From an uncultured Acetatifactor sp. (GTDB lineage Bacteria; Bacillota; Clostridia; Lachnospirales; Lachnospiraceae): a stretch of 64,000 nucleotides of DNA. Position numbers and translations under genes: made by a program. Below are positions 8,733 through 18,900 of the stretch, piece by piece (position 1 is the first letter of the stretch; each line of letters opens with the position of its first letter). The notes beneath the pieces were generated by a model. The model was not told the origin of the DNA, ran no database searches, and was given only the letters and a program-made list of their open reading frames with translations. Location: assembly GCF_910585425.1 (NCBI RefSeq), contig NZ_CAJUCP010000016.1, positions 1-64,000 on the forward strand. The letters run 5' to 3'.

Positions 8733-9545
8733 TTACCTCAGTCTCAGCGTCCCGTCTGCGCCCACTTCCACGTCCACGCCCCAGGCGCTCTTGATGGCGC
8801 TCTGGGCATTGTGGGTCTGGACTGCATCCACCTCGGCCTCCACCACGAAGGAAGCGCCGTCGTAGTCATACGTCATGGTGACTGTAGTCCATCCGTTTGC
8901 GTCCACCCTGCGCTCCTCTGTCACCTTCTCTGTCACGCTGCTGTCTATGGTCACGGAATCCAGGAAGCTTTCCGTCTCGTAGAATAGGCCTCCCTCCCCG
9001 GCAGCCGGCAGCGGGCTGTCGTAATACAGCACAATCATCTCGCCGTCCCTGGGGTCGTCCTCCCCCATTTTGGCGGTAGTCGCTTTGTCGTCTACAATCC
9101 AATGGTCATTCGTAATATGCAGTTTTATCATGGCAGGGGACAGATGGGTGAGTTTGCTGCCGTTTTCGTCCACCCAGTATTTATACAGCTTCACCCGGAC
9201 ATATTCGTCTATGGAGCCGCTGTTCCGGACGCTCAGGCTCTCGGGGTATGTCCTGCCAATCTGCCATTGTTCGCCCTCGGGAAGGGTCAGCAGTTGGCCG
9301 GAGGCCTGGTTCCACTGATTGTCCGCATGGGTGTAGTCCCGGTAGCCCACCACATTTCCGTTCTCCACCAAAGAGACGCCGATGCTCTGGACGTCGATCT
9401 GGGCGGAATAGGTCTCTGAATAATAGGTCAGGGCCGCACGGGTGCTGCCGATGGCGCTGAAGGACAGCAGTCCGATGGCCGATGCGAACAGTACCGCGGT
9501 GCCGGGGATGAGACCTGATTTTTTCGTTTTCCTTCCGTCACTCAT
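8733..9545 (-). CDS. TasA/CalY-like SipW-dependent fibre protein
   Basis: 270 residues from ATG 9545 with AAGGAGG 8 nt before it. The start overlaps the stop of the preceding gene by 8 nt. The N-terminus has a signal segment (IPGTAVLFASAIGLLSFSAIGSTRA) followed by ALTYYSETYSAQI, the usual position of SipW cleavage in this family. The motif NSGSIDEYVRVKLYKYW is shared with matrix proteins of the TasA/BsaA type. There is no C-terminal anchor, so it should be secreted and assemble or attach non-covalently. It is the second of two adjacent paralogue-like genes. Confidence 0.8.
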   Translation of the reverse strand: MSDGRKTKKSGLIPGTAVLFASAIGLLSFSAIGSTRAALTYYSETYSAQIDVQSIGVSLVENGNVVGYRDYTHADNQWNQASGQLLTLPEGEQWQIGRTYPESLSVRNSGSIDEYVRVKLYKYWVDENGSKLTHLSPAMIKLHITNDHWIVDDKATTAKMGEDDPRDGEMIVLYYDSPLPAAGEGGLFYETESFLDSVTIDSSVTEKVTEERRVDANGWTTVTMTYDYDGASFVVEAEVDAVQTHNAQSAIKSAWGVDVEVGADGTLRLR

Positions 9546-10098
9546 CCGCCTCGCCTCCTTCCCCTCCATAGCTGTCCTCCTCAGTGGCCAGCTTGGAATC
9601 CCAATCCGCGTAGGGTGTGCCGTCCTCCGCGTACAATACCGCTGTGCATTCCTGAATCACCACTACGTTAAAGTCCTCCGTATAGGGAGGCGGGGTGGCT
9701 CCGGGATCCCCCTCCGGCACCGTCACGGTGGGCAGGGTGATCTTTACATCCAGCCGCCCTGTGGATCCTCCCGGCGGAAGGATTTCGTCGTAGTACCAGT
9801 ATCCGTCGCCGCCGTCCCGCCATCCCGGGCTTCCGCTGTATTCCAGGCCGTAGGCGCTGCCCGCGAATGCTTTTACCCGGACATAGCATTCCGCTGTCCC
9901 TGTGTTGCTCAGCTCAATATGTTTCGTCCAGTCGGAGAATTGCTCCGTGATCTGGGATTTCGTGCCTACCGTAATCTGGTGGCCGCCCTTCGCTGTGGCA
10001 AATGTGGTGAAATAGGCTTTCGCGCTGCCTGCGGAGGCAGCCGCCACAAGCGCCAGCGCAACGGCAGCCGTACATACTGTCCTCTTCGTCCGCTTCAT
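9538..10098 (-). CDS. TasA/CalY-like SipW-dependent fibre protein
   Basis: 186 residues. AGGAGG lies 8 nt before the ATG at 10098; an in-frame GTG at 10107 overlaps that site and is rejected. The signal segment is TVCTAAVALALVAAASAGSAKA, followed by YFTTFATAKGG, the usual mature N-terminus of CalY/TasA proteins. IELSNTGTAECYVRVKAFA is the family motif. The C-terminus is acidic and Gly-rich with no anchor. The gene ends inside the start of the next TasA-like gene, so the two are translationally coupled and are probably co-assembled. Confidence 0.8.
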   Translation of the reverse strand: MKRTKRTVCTAAVALALVAAASAGSAKAYFTTFATAKGGHQITVGTKSQITEQFSDWTKHIELSNTGTAECYVRVKAFAGSAYGLEYSGSPGWRDGGDGYWYYDEILPPGGSTGRLDVKITLPTVTVPEGDPGATPPPYTEDFNVVVIQECTAVLYAEDGTPYADWDSKLATEEDSYGGEGGEADE

Positions 10099-10110
10099 GT
10101 CCGCCACCTC

Positions 10111-11574
10111 CTACCTTTCTGTGTCTGTTTTGTTTCCGTCTGCCACGCCGGCTCCGATTTCAGGCCGGTCTGTGCTCCACTGGTATGTGTTACTCTCTGT
10201 GTCGTAGCGGAACCGGTTCTCTACGCCGTAGCCGCTCTTGGCGTCTTCGTCATATTCGTTTTCGAAAGAGAAGGTGATGGGGCTTGCGTCCTCGCCGTCC
10301 GCTGTCACTGTTTTGCTCTGGTCATCGGATACAGTAATCTGGCAGTTGGCTCCGCTGTACACTTCTGTCACGGTCACTACCGCCCCTGCCGGGATATGCT
10401 CCAGGAGGGCTTCCTGTGTCCCGGTGCCGGAGAAGGTGAGGGAGACTACATTGCTGTAGACTATCTTTGCGTCTTCGGCATCGCTCTCTCGTGCCACGAT
10501 TTCGAAGACGAATGTCACATCGCCCTGGGTGGCGTTGTATGATGTCAATGTCTTCCGTATGCGGACGGAGCCGTAGCGGGGCTCCCAGGCGGGCTTCAGC
10601 GCGGCTTCCCGCTGGTACTGCCAGGTGTCAGGGGCGTCGCCTCCTACATATTGGTACTCTGACCAGGGCAGGGATACAATCAGGGGAGTGAAGGTGTATT
10701 CATATCTTGGGCTCTGGGCTGCGTCCACCACGATCAGGTACAGACCCAGATCCATGCCGGAGAAGGCTGCTTCCTGAATGGTGCCGTCCTCTGTGACGTG
10801 GATTTTTCCGTCATAGTCGGCGGCTGTCTTTGGTTCGCCCACTGGCTTCCCGTCCTCGTCCAGTTCGTAGACGGCGGCAAGGGCAGCGGCGGACAGTTCT
10901 TTCCAGCCCTCCTGGGAGCCGGGTATGGCGCTCCAGCCGTTTTCTTCCAGCGGCAGGCCGGCGAAGGGGGCGGTGGGCTTGTAGTTTCCTGTCTCCAGCA
11001 TATCCGCCAGTTTCCAGGCGTGGACTGCCAGTTCCCCGTCGGGAGAGCCATCGGCTCCCTTTATGAGGGCCATGTCCTGCCCTATCTGCGCTGAATCGTC
11101 CACTGCCAGGGTCAGGGTCAGTTGCCCTTTCTCCTGCATATCCACCTGTCCGGCGGCGCGCACTGTGGGGTAAGCGCAGAGTGCGGCTGCCAGCGCCAGG
11201 CACAGCAGGCTCATGGCTGGCAGGATTCTATTCCCCGGTGCGGTTTGTTTTGATGGGTTGTTCTTTTCCCATGGAGCAGCCTTCTTCCACAGAGTGCTTA
11301 GATTCCATAGAATGCCCTTCTTCCATGGAGTGCTCTTCTTCCATGGAGCGCTCTTCTTGGGGGAATCACTTATCTTCCCCGGAATGCTCTTCTTCCATGG
11401 AGCGCTTAGCTTTCGTGAGATGCTTATTTTCCATGGAGCGCTCTTCCTGCGCGAATCACTTGTCTTCCATGGAATGTTCTTTTTCGATGGATTGTTGTTC
11501 TTTGATGGATTGCTCCCCTTCCATAGAAGGTCTTTCTTCCGCAGAAGGCTCTCCCTCCATTTTTTCACGCCCAT
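10111..11574 (-). CDS. Secreted pilin-like protein with repeat-expanded N-terminus
   Basis: 487 residues from ATG 11574, which has a strong GGGAGGGAGGAAC site. Residues about 15-115 are a hexapeptide repeat rich in Pro-Trp-Lys (APWKKS, TPWKKG and variants). Only then comes a signal-like helix (about 117-139, MSLLCLALAAALCAYPTVRA). The mature part has prealbumin-like/Cna-B-like beta regions (YGSVRIRKTLTS, VTFVFEIVA, ITFSFENEY). There is no LPXTG and no C-terminal helix, so it is not an ordinary sortase substrate. The first 119 nt overlap the sortase gene upstream. The N-terminal block is a minisatellite and could be recent. The true export start may be internal, but no ribosome site was found there. 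Confidence 0.65.
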   Translation of the reverse strand: MGVKKWRESLLRKKDLLWKGSNPSKNNNPSKKNIPWKTSDSRRKSAPWKISISRKLSAPWKKSIPGKISDSPKKSAPWKKSTPWKKGILWNLSTLWKKAAPWEKNNPSKQTAPGNRILPAMSLLCLALAAALCAYPTVRAAGQVDMQEKGQLTLTLAVDDSAQIGQDMALIKGADGSPDGELAVHAWKLADMLETGNYKPTAPFAGLPLEENGWSAIPGSQEGWKELSAAALAAVYELDEDGKPVGEPKTAADYDGKIHVTEDGTIQEAAFSGMDLGLYLIVVDAAQSPRYEYTFTPLIVSLPWSEYQYVGGDAPDTWQYQREAALKPAWEPRYGSVRIRKTLTSYNATQGDVTFVFEIVARESDAEDAKIVYSNVVSLTFSGTGTQEALLEHIPAGAVVTVTEVYSGANCQITVSDDQSKTVTADGEDASPITFSFENEYDEDAKSGYGVENRFRYDTESNTYQWSTDRPEIGAGVADGNKTDTER

Positions 11575-11702
11575 GTTCCTCCCTCCCTTGTTTCCAGTCT
11601 TTTTTGCGTTTTGCGCCTTTGCTTGGAATGCTCTTTTTCCTTGGAATGCCCCTCTTCCATGGAATGCCTCTCTTCCATGGAGTGCCCCTCTTCCATGCCA
11701 TG
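11258..11702 (-). repeat. 18-bp minisatellite across the sortase/pilin junction
   Basis: About twenty 18-nt units close to CTTCCATGGAGTGCTCTT (plus strand), with a break at about 11562-11620. A higher-order 90-nt period (five units) is visible: the segment at 11341-11370 recurs at 11431-11460. It encodes the C-terminal tail of the sortase in one frame (SMEGEQ, SIKEQQ, SIEKEH and TPWKRG) and the N-terminus of the next protein in another frame (APWKKS). On the transcribed strand units read as purine-rich GAGGGG or GAAGAG, six bases, then ATG. Confidence 0.9.
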
Positions 11703-12535
11703 GTGAAGATGCCCATGAGGGCGATCATGGCAAATATCAGTACCAGGTAGAGCATATAGTAGCTTTGGATGGACTCCACCATATTCCCCACCGGGGTCTT
11801 CTCCTGGGGCTCTTCTTCGCCTTTGTATGCTGTGCGGCTCCCCCGTACCAGGAGGCGGTGGGAATTCACGCCGTAGGGCGTGCAGGTCAGCAGTGTCACG
11901 TAGTCCTCCCCGGGCACGACTTCCATGGCTCCGGTGAGTGTGTCTAAGTCGTCCTTGTCTATCATGGGCAGGATCTGGTCTACCTTGTAGGCCAGCACTT
12001 CGTCCAGGATATGGATATAGAAGAGGTCGCCTGTCTCCATCTGATCCAGATCCGTGAAGAGTTTGGCGCTGGGGAGCCCTCTGTGAGCCGCCAGCACGCA
12101 GTGGGTGCTGGCACCGCCGATGGGCAGTTTGGTGCCGCTCACATGTCCGATGCCTGTCTGGAGGATGTCGTCCGCGGTGCCGTGGTAGATAGACAGTCTG
12201 ACATCAATCTTCGGGATGGACATGTAGCCCATGACCCCGTTTCCCCCGGCGTTGAGGACTTTCCAGTATTCTGTGTCCTCCATGTCCGCCGCTTCGCCGC
12301 CGAAGGCGTCGCCGGTGAAGTCGTTCTGGAGCCGGGCATCGTTGAAGGCGTGGGCGGCATCCCATTCCCTGGTGTAGTCCTCGGGTTCCAGCTCTGCCAC
12401 TACTTCTTCATAGGTGGAGATCAGTTTGCTCTGGCGGTAGGCGTTCCACTGGTCGGAGACGGCGGGGTAGGCGAAGATGCCCAGGCCTCCCAGGAACAGG
12501 AGGGCGAACAGGATGTTGGCCAGTTTTCTCTTCAT
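11456..12535 (-). CDS. Class C (pilus-polymerising) sortase
   Basis: 359 residues from ATG 12535, with GGAGGA 6 nt before it and an ATGA overlap with the preceding sortase. It has an N-terminal helix (LANILFALLFLGGLGIFAYPAV), the sortase domain with His in VLAAHRGLPSAKLFTDLD, Cys in TLLTCTPYGVNSHR and Arg in HRLLVRG, then a second helix (MLYLVLIFAMIALMGIFTMAW). The two-helix layout is typical of class C. The tail of about 80 residues after it is made of the 18-nt repeat: basic PWKRG units, then acidic SMEGEQ units. It likely links pilin subunits of this locus. Confidence 0.88.
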   Translation of the reverse strand: MKRKLANILFALLFLGGLGIFAYPAVSDQWNAYRQSKLISTYEEVVAELEPEDYTREWDAAHAFNDARLQNDFTGDAFGGEAADMEDTEYWKVLNAGGNGVMGYMSIPKIDVRLSIYHGTADDILQTGIGHVSGTKLPIGGASTHCVLAAHRGLPSAKLFTDLDQMETGDLFYIHILDEVLAYKVDQILPMIDKDDLDTLTGAMEVVPGEDYVTLLTCTPYGVNSHRLLVRGSRTAYKGEEEPQEKTPVGNMVESIQSYYMLYLVLIFAMIALMGIFTMAWKRGTPWKRGIPWKRGIPRKKSIPSKGAKRKKDWKQGREEHGREKMEGEPSAEERPSMEGEQSIKEQQSIEKEHSMEDK

Positions 12536-13758
12536 GGCTCTTCCTCCGGTCTGTCTTCGTTCCAGCCCTCCGGATCCGCCTGGGGCCAGTCGTCCTGCCA
12601 TTCCCGCAGGGCTCCTTTTCTGTCGGGAGACATTGTCTGCGGGACTTCGGCTGTCTTTTCTGCTCTTTCCGGGTCTGGGGAACCTGCGCTATGCTGGGAA
12701 GGTTCCTCTTTCTCGGGGGCGGCCGGGTCTGTCGTACTCGCGATGCTTGGGGAATGCTCTGTTTCCCTGGGGGCGGCCGGGTCTGTCGTTCTCGCGATAC
12801 TTGGGGAATGCTCTGTTTCCTTGGGGGCGGCCGGGTCTGTCGTAGTCGCAATGCTTGGGAAATGCTCTGTTTCCCTGGGGGCGGCCGCTTGGGCTTTTCC
12901 GGGGATTTTTCTCTTTTTTCTGTCCAGGAAGTACATGGCGAAGATGAAGGCTCCTGTGACTCCCAGCCCCACTTCCACCCAGAGCAGGTAGTTGGTGTGC
13001 AGGCTGGGGTTGGAAAACGCGGCGGCGGCCACCATGTCGTCCTCTATCTCTTCATATTCCACCCGGCAGCCCCGCACCAGGAGTCTGTGGCTGTTGACTC
13101 CGTAGGGGGTGCAGGTCATCAGGGTGGCCAGGTCTTTTCCTTCCTCCGCGGCCAGGGCGGTGGTGTCGGAGGGCTCCACTACGGTGATACGATCCACCCG
13201 GTAGCAGATGGTCTCATCCAGGATGTAGAGGAGGAACACGTCCCCCTCCTGCAGTTGATCCAGGTCGGTGAACAGGGACGCGCTGGGGAGTCCTCTGTGG
13301 GCGGATATCACGGCATGGCTCCCCTCGCCGCCTATGGGGAGGGAGCTTCCCTCCAGGTGGCCTGCGGCTTTCTGGAGGACTGTCTCTTCTGTGGTATGGT
13401 AGACGGGGATCTTGACGCCAATCTTCGGGACTTCCACATAGCCCATCATGCCGTCGCCAGTGAGGTTCAGGCAGGAGAGGTAGGTTTCGTCGGGCGCATC
13501 CCGGTCTGCGGCTGCGGCGAAGGAGTCGGGCAGCACATAGGGCTGCAGGGCTTCGTTGTAGGCCAGCGCGGCCGCTTTCTCGCCTGCGTAATCGATTTTC
13601 CCCTCTGTGGACTGGGCTGCCAGGGCTTCGTCGTAGGTGGAGATGAGTTTGCTCTGGCGGTAGTCGTTCCATTTGTTGGAAATCAGGGGATACAGCAGCA
13701 AGGACAGGCCGGCCAGGAACAGTAGGGGGAATATGCATTTTATGAGCTTGTTTTTCAT
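12532..13758 (-). CDS. Class C (pilus-polymerising) sortase
   Basis: 408 residues from ATG 13758, with AAGGAG 7 nt upstream; an ATG at 13800 has no site. N-terminal helix IKCIFPLLFLAGLSLLLYP, His in VISAHRGLPSASLFTDLD, Cys in TLMTCTPYGVNSHR, Arg in HRLLVRG, and a second helix about residues 250-275. After it come three exact-length 18-residue repeats (PRETEHSPSIARTTDPAA type), then a Trp/Pro/Asp-rich tail. It is a close paralogue of the next gene, with which it shares the motif NDYRQSKLISTY near the N-terminus. Having two class C enzymes suggests separate polymerisation or substrate choice. Confidence 0.88.
   Translation of the reverse strand: MKNKLIKCIFPLLFLAGLSLLLYPLISNKWNDYRQSKLISTYDEALAAQSTEGKIDYAGEKAAALAYNEALQPYVLPDSFAAAADRDAPDETYLSCLNLTGDGMMGYVEVPKIGVKIPVYHTTEETVLQKAAGHLEGSSLPIGGEGSHAVISAHRGLPSASLFTDLDQLQEGDVFLLYILDETICYRVDRITVVEPSDTTALAAEEGKDLATLMTCTPYGVNSHRLLVRGCRVEYEEIEDDMVAAAAFSNPSLHTNYLLWVEVGLGVTGAFIFAMYFLDRKKRKIPGKAQAAAPRETEHFPSIATTTDPAAPKETEHSPSIARTTDPAAPRETEHSPSIASTTDPAAPEKEEPSQHSAGSPDPERAEKTAEVPQTMSPDRKGALREWQDDWPQADPEGWNEDRPEEEP
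12721..12882 (-). repeat. 54-bp coding tandem repeat in a class C sortase tail
   Basis: Three units of exactly 54 nt at 12721, 12775 and 12829, and a degenerate unit at about 12668-12720. Each encodes 18 residues of the TEHSPSIA..TDPAAP type. The length is three times the 18-nt period seen next door, but the sequence is different. Confidence 0.9.
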
Positions 13759-13932
13759 CCGGGCTCTCCTTGTGGTTGTATTCTGCCTTTTGTTTTTCAT
13801 TTTGGGGCAGCAGGGTTTCTTTTCACAGTGCCGGAGCGGACTTGCCGCCCCGGCGTCTGGGTGTGTTTCGTAGCTTTTTTGCGGATTCCTGAATCCGCGT
13901 TTTTCGGCTTTTGGGCAGCTTATCGCTCCCTT

Positions 13933-15732
13933 TTATTTCTCGGTCTTCCTGCGGGTGGCGAAGAAGAGGCCTGCGGCGATGATCATGATGGCGCAGCCGC
14001 CGATGGTGAAGATCGTGGTGCCGATGCCGCCGGTGGAGGGAAGGGAGGCAAGTTTGGTGTTCTTGATTCCCGTAACGCCCAGGTGAGTCTTATCGATGGT
14101 CGTTACCTTTGTCCCATCGCTGGACTCATAAGTCGCCTTATAAGTAGAGGTCGCTTCATTATCAATCTTGATTGTATAACTTTCCAATTTCCCCTTATTT
14201 TCTTCCGGTGCGGTATAGTACGTGGCCGTAATCTCCACTTTATGCTCTGTGGGGTCAAGGGAATAGCCCTTAGGTGCTTCCGTCTCAACCAATACATACT
14301 TGCCAGCATCCAGGCCAGTGAAGCTCAGGCTGCCGTCCGCTGCAGATACGGCTTCATAGACATGTGCTTCATCCACGTCCCCCTCCGCATCCACTTTCCG
14401 AAGTTCGAACTTAGCACCCGCCAAAGGGCTGGTGACGGTAACTGTCTCACCTTCAACCACTGCTGTGCCGTTTTCATCCAGCTTATACAGCTCCTGGGTC
14501 TTCTCGCTATCGGAGCCGTTCAAAGCCGCATCGATACCAAAGGTGTAGTGGTATGTGGTATCTTCTTTTTCCTTCAAATCTACATTGGGGTCAGGATTAT
14601 TGCTGTACTCAAGCTTTGCGGTATTCGTATTGGCATCAAAGTTGATTCCTGCATGCTCGTTCAATTCGGCATCATACTGGATGACAATGTATTGGTTCTG
14701 ATTCTCCTTGATATAGTCAGTTGTAAAGTTTACTTTGAATGTCTTGCTGTCAGGTGTAAAGGCCGGATTAACCGTATAGCTCCCCTCCGGGATTTCCGTC
14801 AGCGTTTCCTCTCCATCCATCGTCTCAGTCTTTACATAAACCTTAAGCGTATTTGCCTTATAGGTCAGTCCTTCGCTGATGGTATCGCTTATATTGAACT
14901 TGGGATCCGTGTACTGGTCACTGTAAGAAGGCATCTGTGTATCAATCCTGAATGATACAGTATCGCCAATGGCAACGTCATCGCCATGGTCGTTCCCGCT
15001 TCCAGGATTTACAATGGTCTTCTCCACCTTAGGCTCGGAAGACTTCACAAATCCGTCATGGGCATTCAATGTCCAGGCACTCTCTGCATCTAATGAGCCT
15101 GCCACCATTTGGTTGCTGTTTCCGGAAACCGAATAGTAGACGCTGACCAGCATCGGATTGTAAATGGTATCATCTGAACCGGTTACAAGCACTACATAGC
15201 TTCCTACCGGCAGATCCGCTGAATACGTACCTTCTGCACCAGTTGTAGTCATCTGGATTCCGTTTCCCAGCGCATTCTCCTTTGCCTTACCCGCAAGTGC
15301 CACAATCGCAGCTTCATCAATGTTCAGGGTTTTCGTTGTGGTTTCCCCTGTTTTAATATCAATAAATAACTCCCTTTTTGTCTCCCCGGAATTGTAGCCT
15401 GTTCCCTCCACCCAGGAGTACCCGGTAAATCCATTAGCATTGTACTCTGCCTTCACTACCTGATAGGCTGTTACCGTAACACCTGTCTGGTTAATGTTCT
15501 TTACGGAAGCAAGTGCTTTATCGCTTGCTGTCGGCTTTGCGCCTGTGGCTCCTTCTGTCGTATCTTCAGGATTGCTCTCAGGAGGCGTGTTTTGCCCATC
15601 CTCACCACTCTCTTCCGTTGATTCTGTCGGAGGGGTGATATCCTCTGTGGCGAATACGGTCATGCACATTCCCATGACCATGACCATGGCCATGGCCAAT
15701 AGCATGGCTAAAATCTTTTTCATCTTCTTCAT
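13933..15732 (-). CDS. Major pilin, LPSTG-anchored
   Basis: 599 residues from ATG 15732, with an AAAGGA site 7 nt or so upstream. Signal peptide MKKMKKILAMLLAMAMVMVMGM. A Thr/Glu/Ser-rich spacer follows, then a pilin domain with Lys in YQVVKAEYNANGF (candidate pilin-motif lysine), an isopeptide-type middle domain and a SpaA/Cna-B domain with the E-box VLVETEAPKGYSL. The C-terminus is LPSTGGIGTTIF, a helix and RRKTEK. This is the usual backbone pilin layout. Class C sortase genes follow immediately downstream. It should be polymerised through the lysine and the LPSTG threonine. Confidence 0.9.
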   Translation of the reverse strand: MKKMKKILAMLLAMAMVMVMGMCMTVFATEDITPPTESTEESGEDGQNTPPESNPEDTTEGATGAKPTASDKALASVKNINQTGVTVTAYQVVKAEYNANGFTGYSWVEGTGYNSGETKRELFIDIKTGETTTKTLNIDEAAIVALAGKAKENALGNGIQMTTTGAEGTYSADLPVGSYVVLVTGSDDTIYNPMLVSVYYSVSGNSNQMVAGSLDAESAWTLNAHDGFVKSSEPKVEKTIVNPGSGNDHGDDVAIGDTVSFRIDTQMPSYSDQYTDPKFNISDTISEGLTYKANTLKVYVKTETMDGEETLTEIPEGSYTVNPAFTPDSKTFKVNFTTDYIKENQNQYIVIQYDAELNEHAGINFDANTNTAKLEYSNNPDPNVDLKEKEDTTYHYTFGIDAALNGSDSEKTQELYKLDENGTAVVEGETVTVTSPLAGAKFELRKVDAEGDVDEAHVYEAVSAADGSLSFTGLDAGKYVLVETEAPKGYSLDPTEHKVEITATYYTAPEENKGKLESYTIKIDNEATSTYKATYESSDGTKVTTIDKTHLGVTGIKNTKLASLPSTGGIGTTIFTIGGCAIMIIAAGLFFATRRKTEK

Positions 15733-15936
15733 ATTCTCTTCCTTTCTTTTTATGGGCACTGCCCATGATTTACGGTTGCTGTTCGCGCAGTCCGGGGCGT
15801 TGGATCCGCTTTGTCTTTGCTGCGCTTCTGCTTTCCTTTTTGGCACCTCCCTCTTTGATTTTATATAGACCGACCCTCCTGCCTTTGGGCAGGATTGGAG
15901 GATTCTGGAGCTGTCCTGGGGTCGATTATATTTGTA

Positions 15937-18900
15937 TTACGCGGGGTTCTTCTTCCCTCTCAGGAGGGCATATGCCGCGGAGACTGCCATCAGCAGCAGG
16001 CCTGCGGCGGCGTATGTCCCGGTTCCGGAACCTCCGGTGGAGGGCAGTTCATACATGGCCAGGTTCCGGATGTTCAGCCAAATCCCATCGCTTTGTGTCT
16101 GAAGGCTCACCATGCTGTTGTCCACGGAATCGCCCCGCAGTTCTATCCGGCTGTCTGTGCCCTCCATTTTCAGGGTAAGCTCCACCGGTCTGCCCAGCAG
16201 GGTGTATCCATGGGGGGCTTCCACCTCCGTGATGGTATAGTCTCCGGGCAGCAGGTTATGGATATTCAGTTTTCCGTCACTATTTACTCTTAATTCCGTT
16301 GTGTACTGGGCTGCCCCTGTGCCGTCGGGCGTCTCCGAAGGAGCGGTGCTTTCATATCCCTGCAGGTAATAGCCCTCGCCCTCCCGGTAGGCAAAGCTGA
16401 GCGGCTCCCCTTCCCCATTGCGGACGGTGAACAGGGCTCCGGCCAATGGTCTGCCTGTGTCGTCCACCTTCTGTATCTTCATCAGGGTATCCGGGTAGAA
16501 ACCGCTGTCATGGTACTTGGATTCGTACAGGGTGACGCTCATTTCCTCCGCCCGGGGCATGTTCAGGTTCAAGATCACGGTCTTTTGCAACTCGCCCTTT
16601 TCATCGAATACGGGGATGCCGTCCGAGTCCTTGTCATCTGCCCCCACATTGCTCCGGGTGGGGTTCAGTTGGGAAATCTTCGTTTCGCCGTCTCCGTCTG
16701 TAAAGCGCACCGCAAAGGTTCCGGCGGGCAGGTCGAGGAATTTATAATGGCCTGGTTCGCCGTCTGGTGCATAGACGACTGCCTTATCCACGCCGCTGGC
16801 TCTGACGCTGATCTGCTGTCCGGTCTGGATGGCGATGGGGGTAGTTGTGCCGGGATAGCAGACGGCTTCATAGGACGCTTCCGCCTCCGGATCCCCAGGC
16901 TCTTTCTGTTTCAGCAGTTCCACCTGTACTCCCTGGATTCTGGGTTCTTCTTTTCCCGTCCCCTGGCTTCCGTCCCTGTCGTAGTCCATCCAGGCCAGCC
17001 CCTCCAGAGTCCTTCTCACTGTGGGGTTCTCGGTAATGGTGATGTTATCGCCGCTGGAGAGGAGGTTCACAAAGTAATTGCTCTTATCCCTGTCCGGCGT
17101 AGAGGGATCCGGCTTCAGGCTGATCTTCAGGTCGATGTAGACGCTCTTCTTGGCTCCCAGTTTCCCTACCACTGCCCAGGCTACCGGATGCTGCTGGCCT
17201 TCCGGCGGCGTCGGTATCTGGATGGTTCCATCCTGGGCGATTTCGGCGGCTGTCCAGTTAGTCCCTTCTATCTCCTCTTTCTTCACCTGCTTGGTGGTCT
17301 TGTCTTGATACTGCTCATCGAAGGTGTAGTAGATCTTTAGGTTTCCTGCATCACATTTCGTCACATCCAGCTTCCATTCCGCAAAGGTGTAAGTCCCTGT
17401 GAAGTCGCTGCCGTTTATCCCATTGGCGGGCATGGTGTCCATGATGGCCAGCTCCGCTTCCGTGTCCGCGTTGTTGTTGAAGTAGATTACATAGTCAATC
17501 TCGCCGTCCTCTTCCACCACCTTCTGTTTCGTGTATTTTCCGAAGGAATCGGCGGTGCCCCGGGTCACTGCGATGCCCGCCTCGGAATGCTTCTCCGCTG
17601 TGGTCTGAGGATCCCGCAGGTCATCGGGCGCCGTGATAGTAGCCGTATTCTTCAGATTCGTAGTTCCTATGGGGACATCTTTCCCGGGATTCCCGGAGTC
17701 TCCGATGTCTACGGAATAGTAGATGGGCGCCATGGGGGCTCCGATTTTCACATCCGGGATTACCCAGGTGAGGGTCTGTGTGCCATCCGCATTGTTCGTG
17801 ACTGTCGGCTCCGTCAGTTCAGGATCGGGAAAAGCCGCGCTTGGGTCTGTATCCTTTATGATGGTTCCCTTTGTCCCGCCGTCCGGCGATGTCTGTTGAT
17901 ATTTCCCGCCAAAATAGGCTGTTCCCGGTTTGTAGGTCATATATTGGGGCAGGACATCCTCTATGGTAATGGTCGCGGTATGGTCGTAATCCCCCGTCTT
18001 CTCATAGTAGGTTCTGGGCTGGAGCATGAAATCCGCCACTCTCTGCCCTGCGTCCAGGTTGAAGTTGTTCTTCTCCTCCCCATTGGAGGCCGTCTGCATC
18101 AGGTGCTTGGTGATGGACGTCCTGTAGCCGATGATCAGCAGGGTGTCCCCCCAGTGCTCCCACTCGGAGTTGTGCTTCCCTTCGGCGCCGCTTCCGTCCT
18201 CTCTGTACTCTTCTCTTATGTACCAGGTAGAGCCTTCAATATTGGCGCTTTTGTAATGGGAGTCAGCCAACATATTGCTCTCTACAATCCAATCCCGGAT
18301 GTTCACTTCACTTTCTGTGCCAAGGCCTATGTCTGTTAGCTCCTTTTCCGCCTGTGCGAACATTTCCTTCGTCCAAACACGGGAGGTGGATACCAGCGCA
18401 AACCATTTTCCCGCCAGGGTTTTGTCCGCTCTCACATTCGCCTGATGGTAATAGTAGTAAGAGCCGCTGTCTCTGTCTTTCCCCGGCTCAGGCCCCGGCC
18501 CGATGAAGCATGTGAGGATGCCCACGCATATCTTCCCTTCTGGTATCTTATCCAGGCTGTTGTAGAATACGAGGTCGTCTTCATAGGTGTGCTGCATTTC
18601 CCAGTCACCTGTCCAGTCTGTTCCGTTCTTTTTCGTGGCATAGTAGATACGGATATTGTTCTTGGTGAGATCCGGTTTATCCCAATCATGTAGGAAATTT
18701 CCAGTGTATCCGTTCAGGGAAGCCCCATCCACCAGGTTCGAAGTCCCCTCTCCGGTCAGTTCGATGGCGCTTCCGTAAAAGCGGATCAAATTGGTTCCCA
18801 GGTATAGCTGATTCCCTTCCTCTTTCTTGGAATCGTAACTGAAGCCCCCTACCAAGTACAGGTCGTCTCCCACTGTGGCGTAGTCGTTTCCGTCATAGAG

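Noticed and set aside
9538..10107. GTG start at 10107 for the TasA-like gene
   Set aside because: The GTG overlaps the AGGAGG; ATG 10098 has correct spacing. The same applies at 22565 and 26299.
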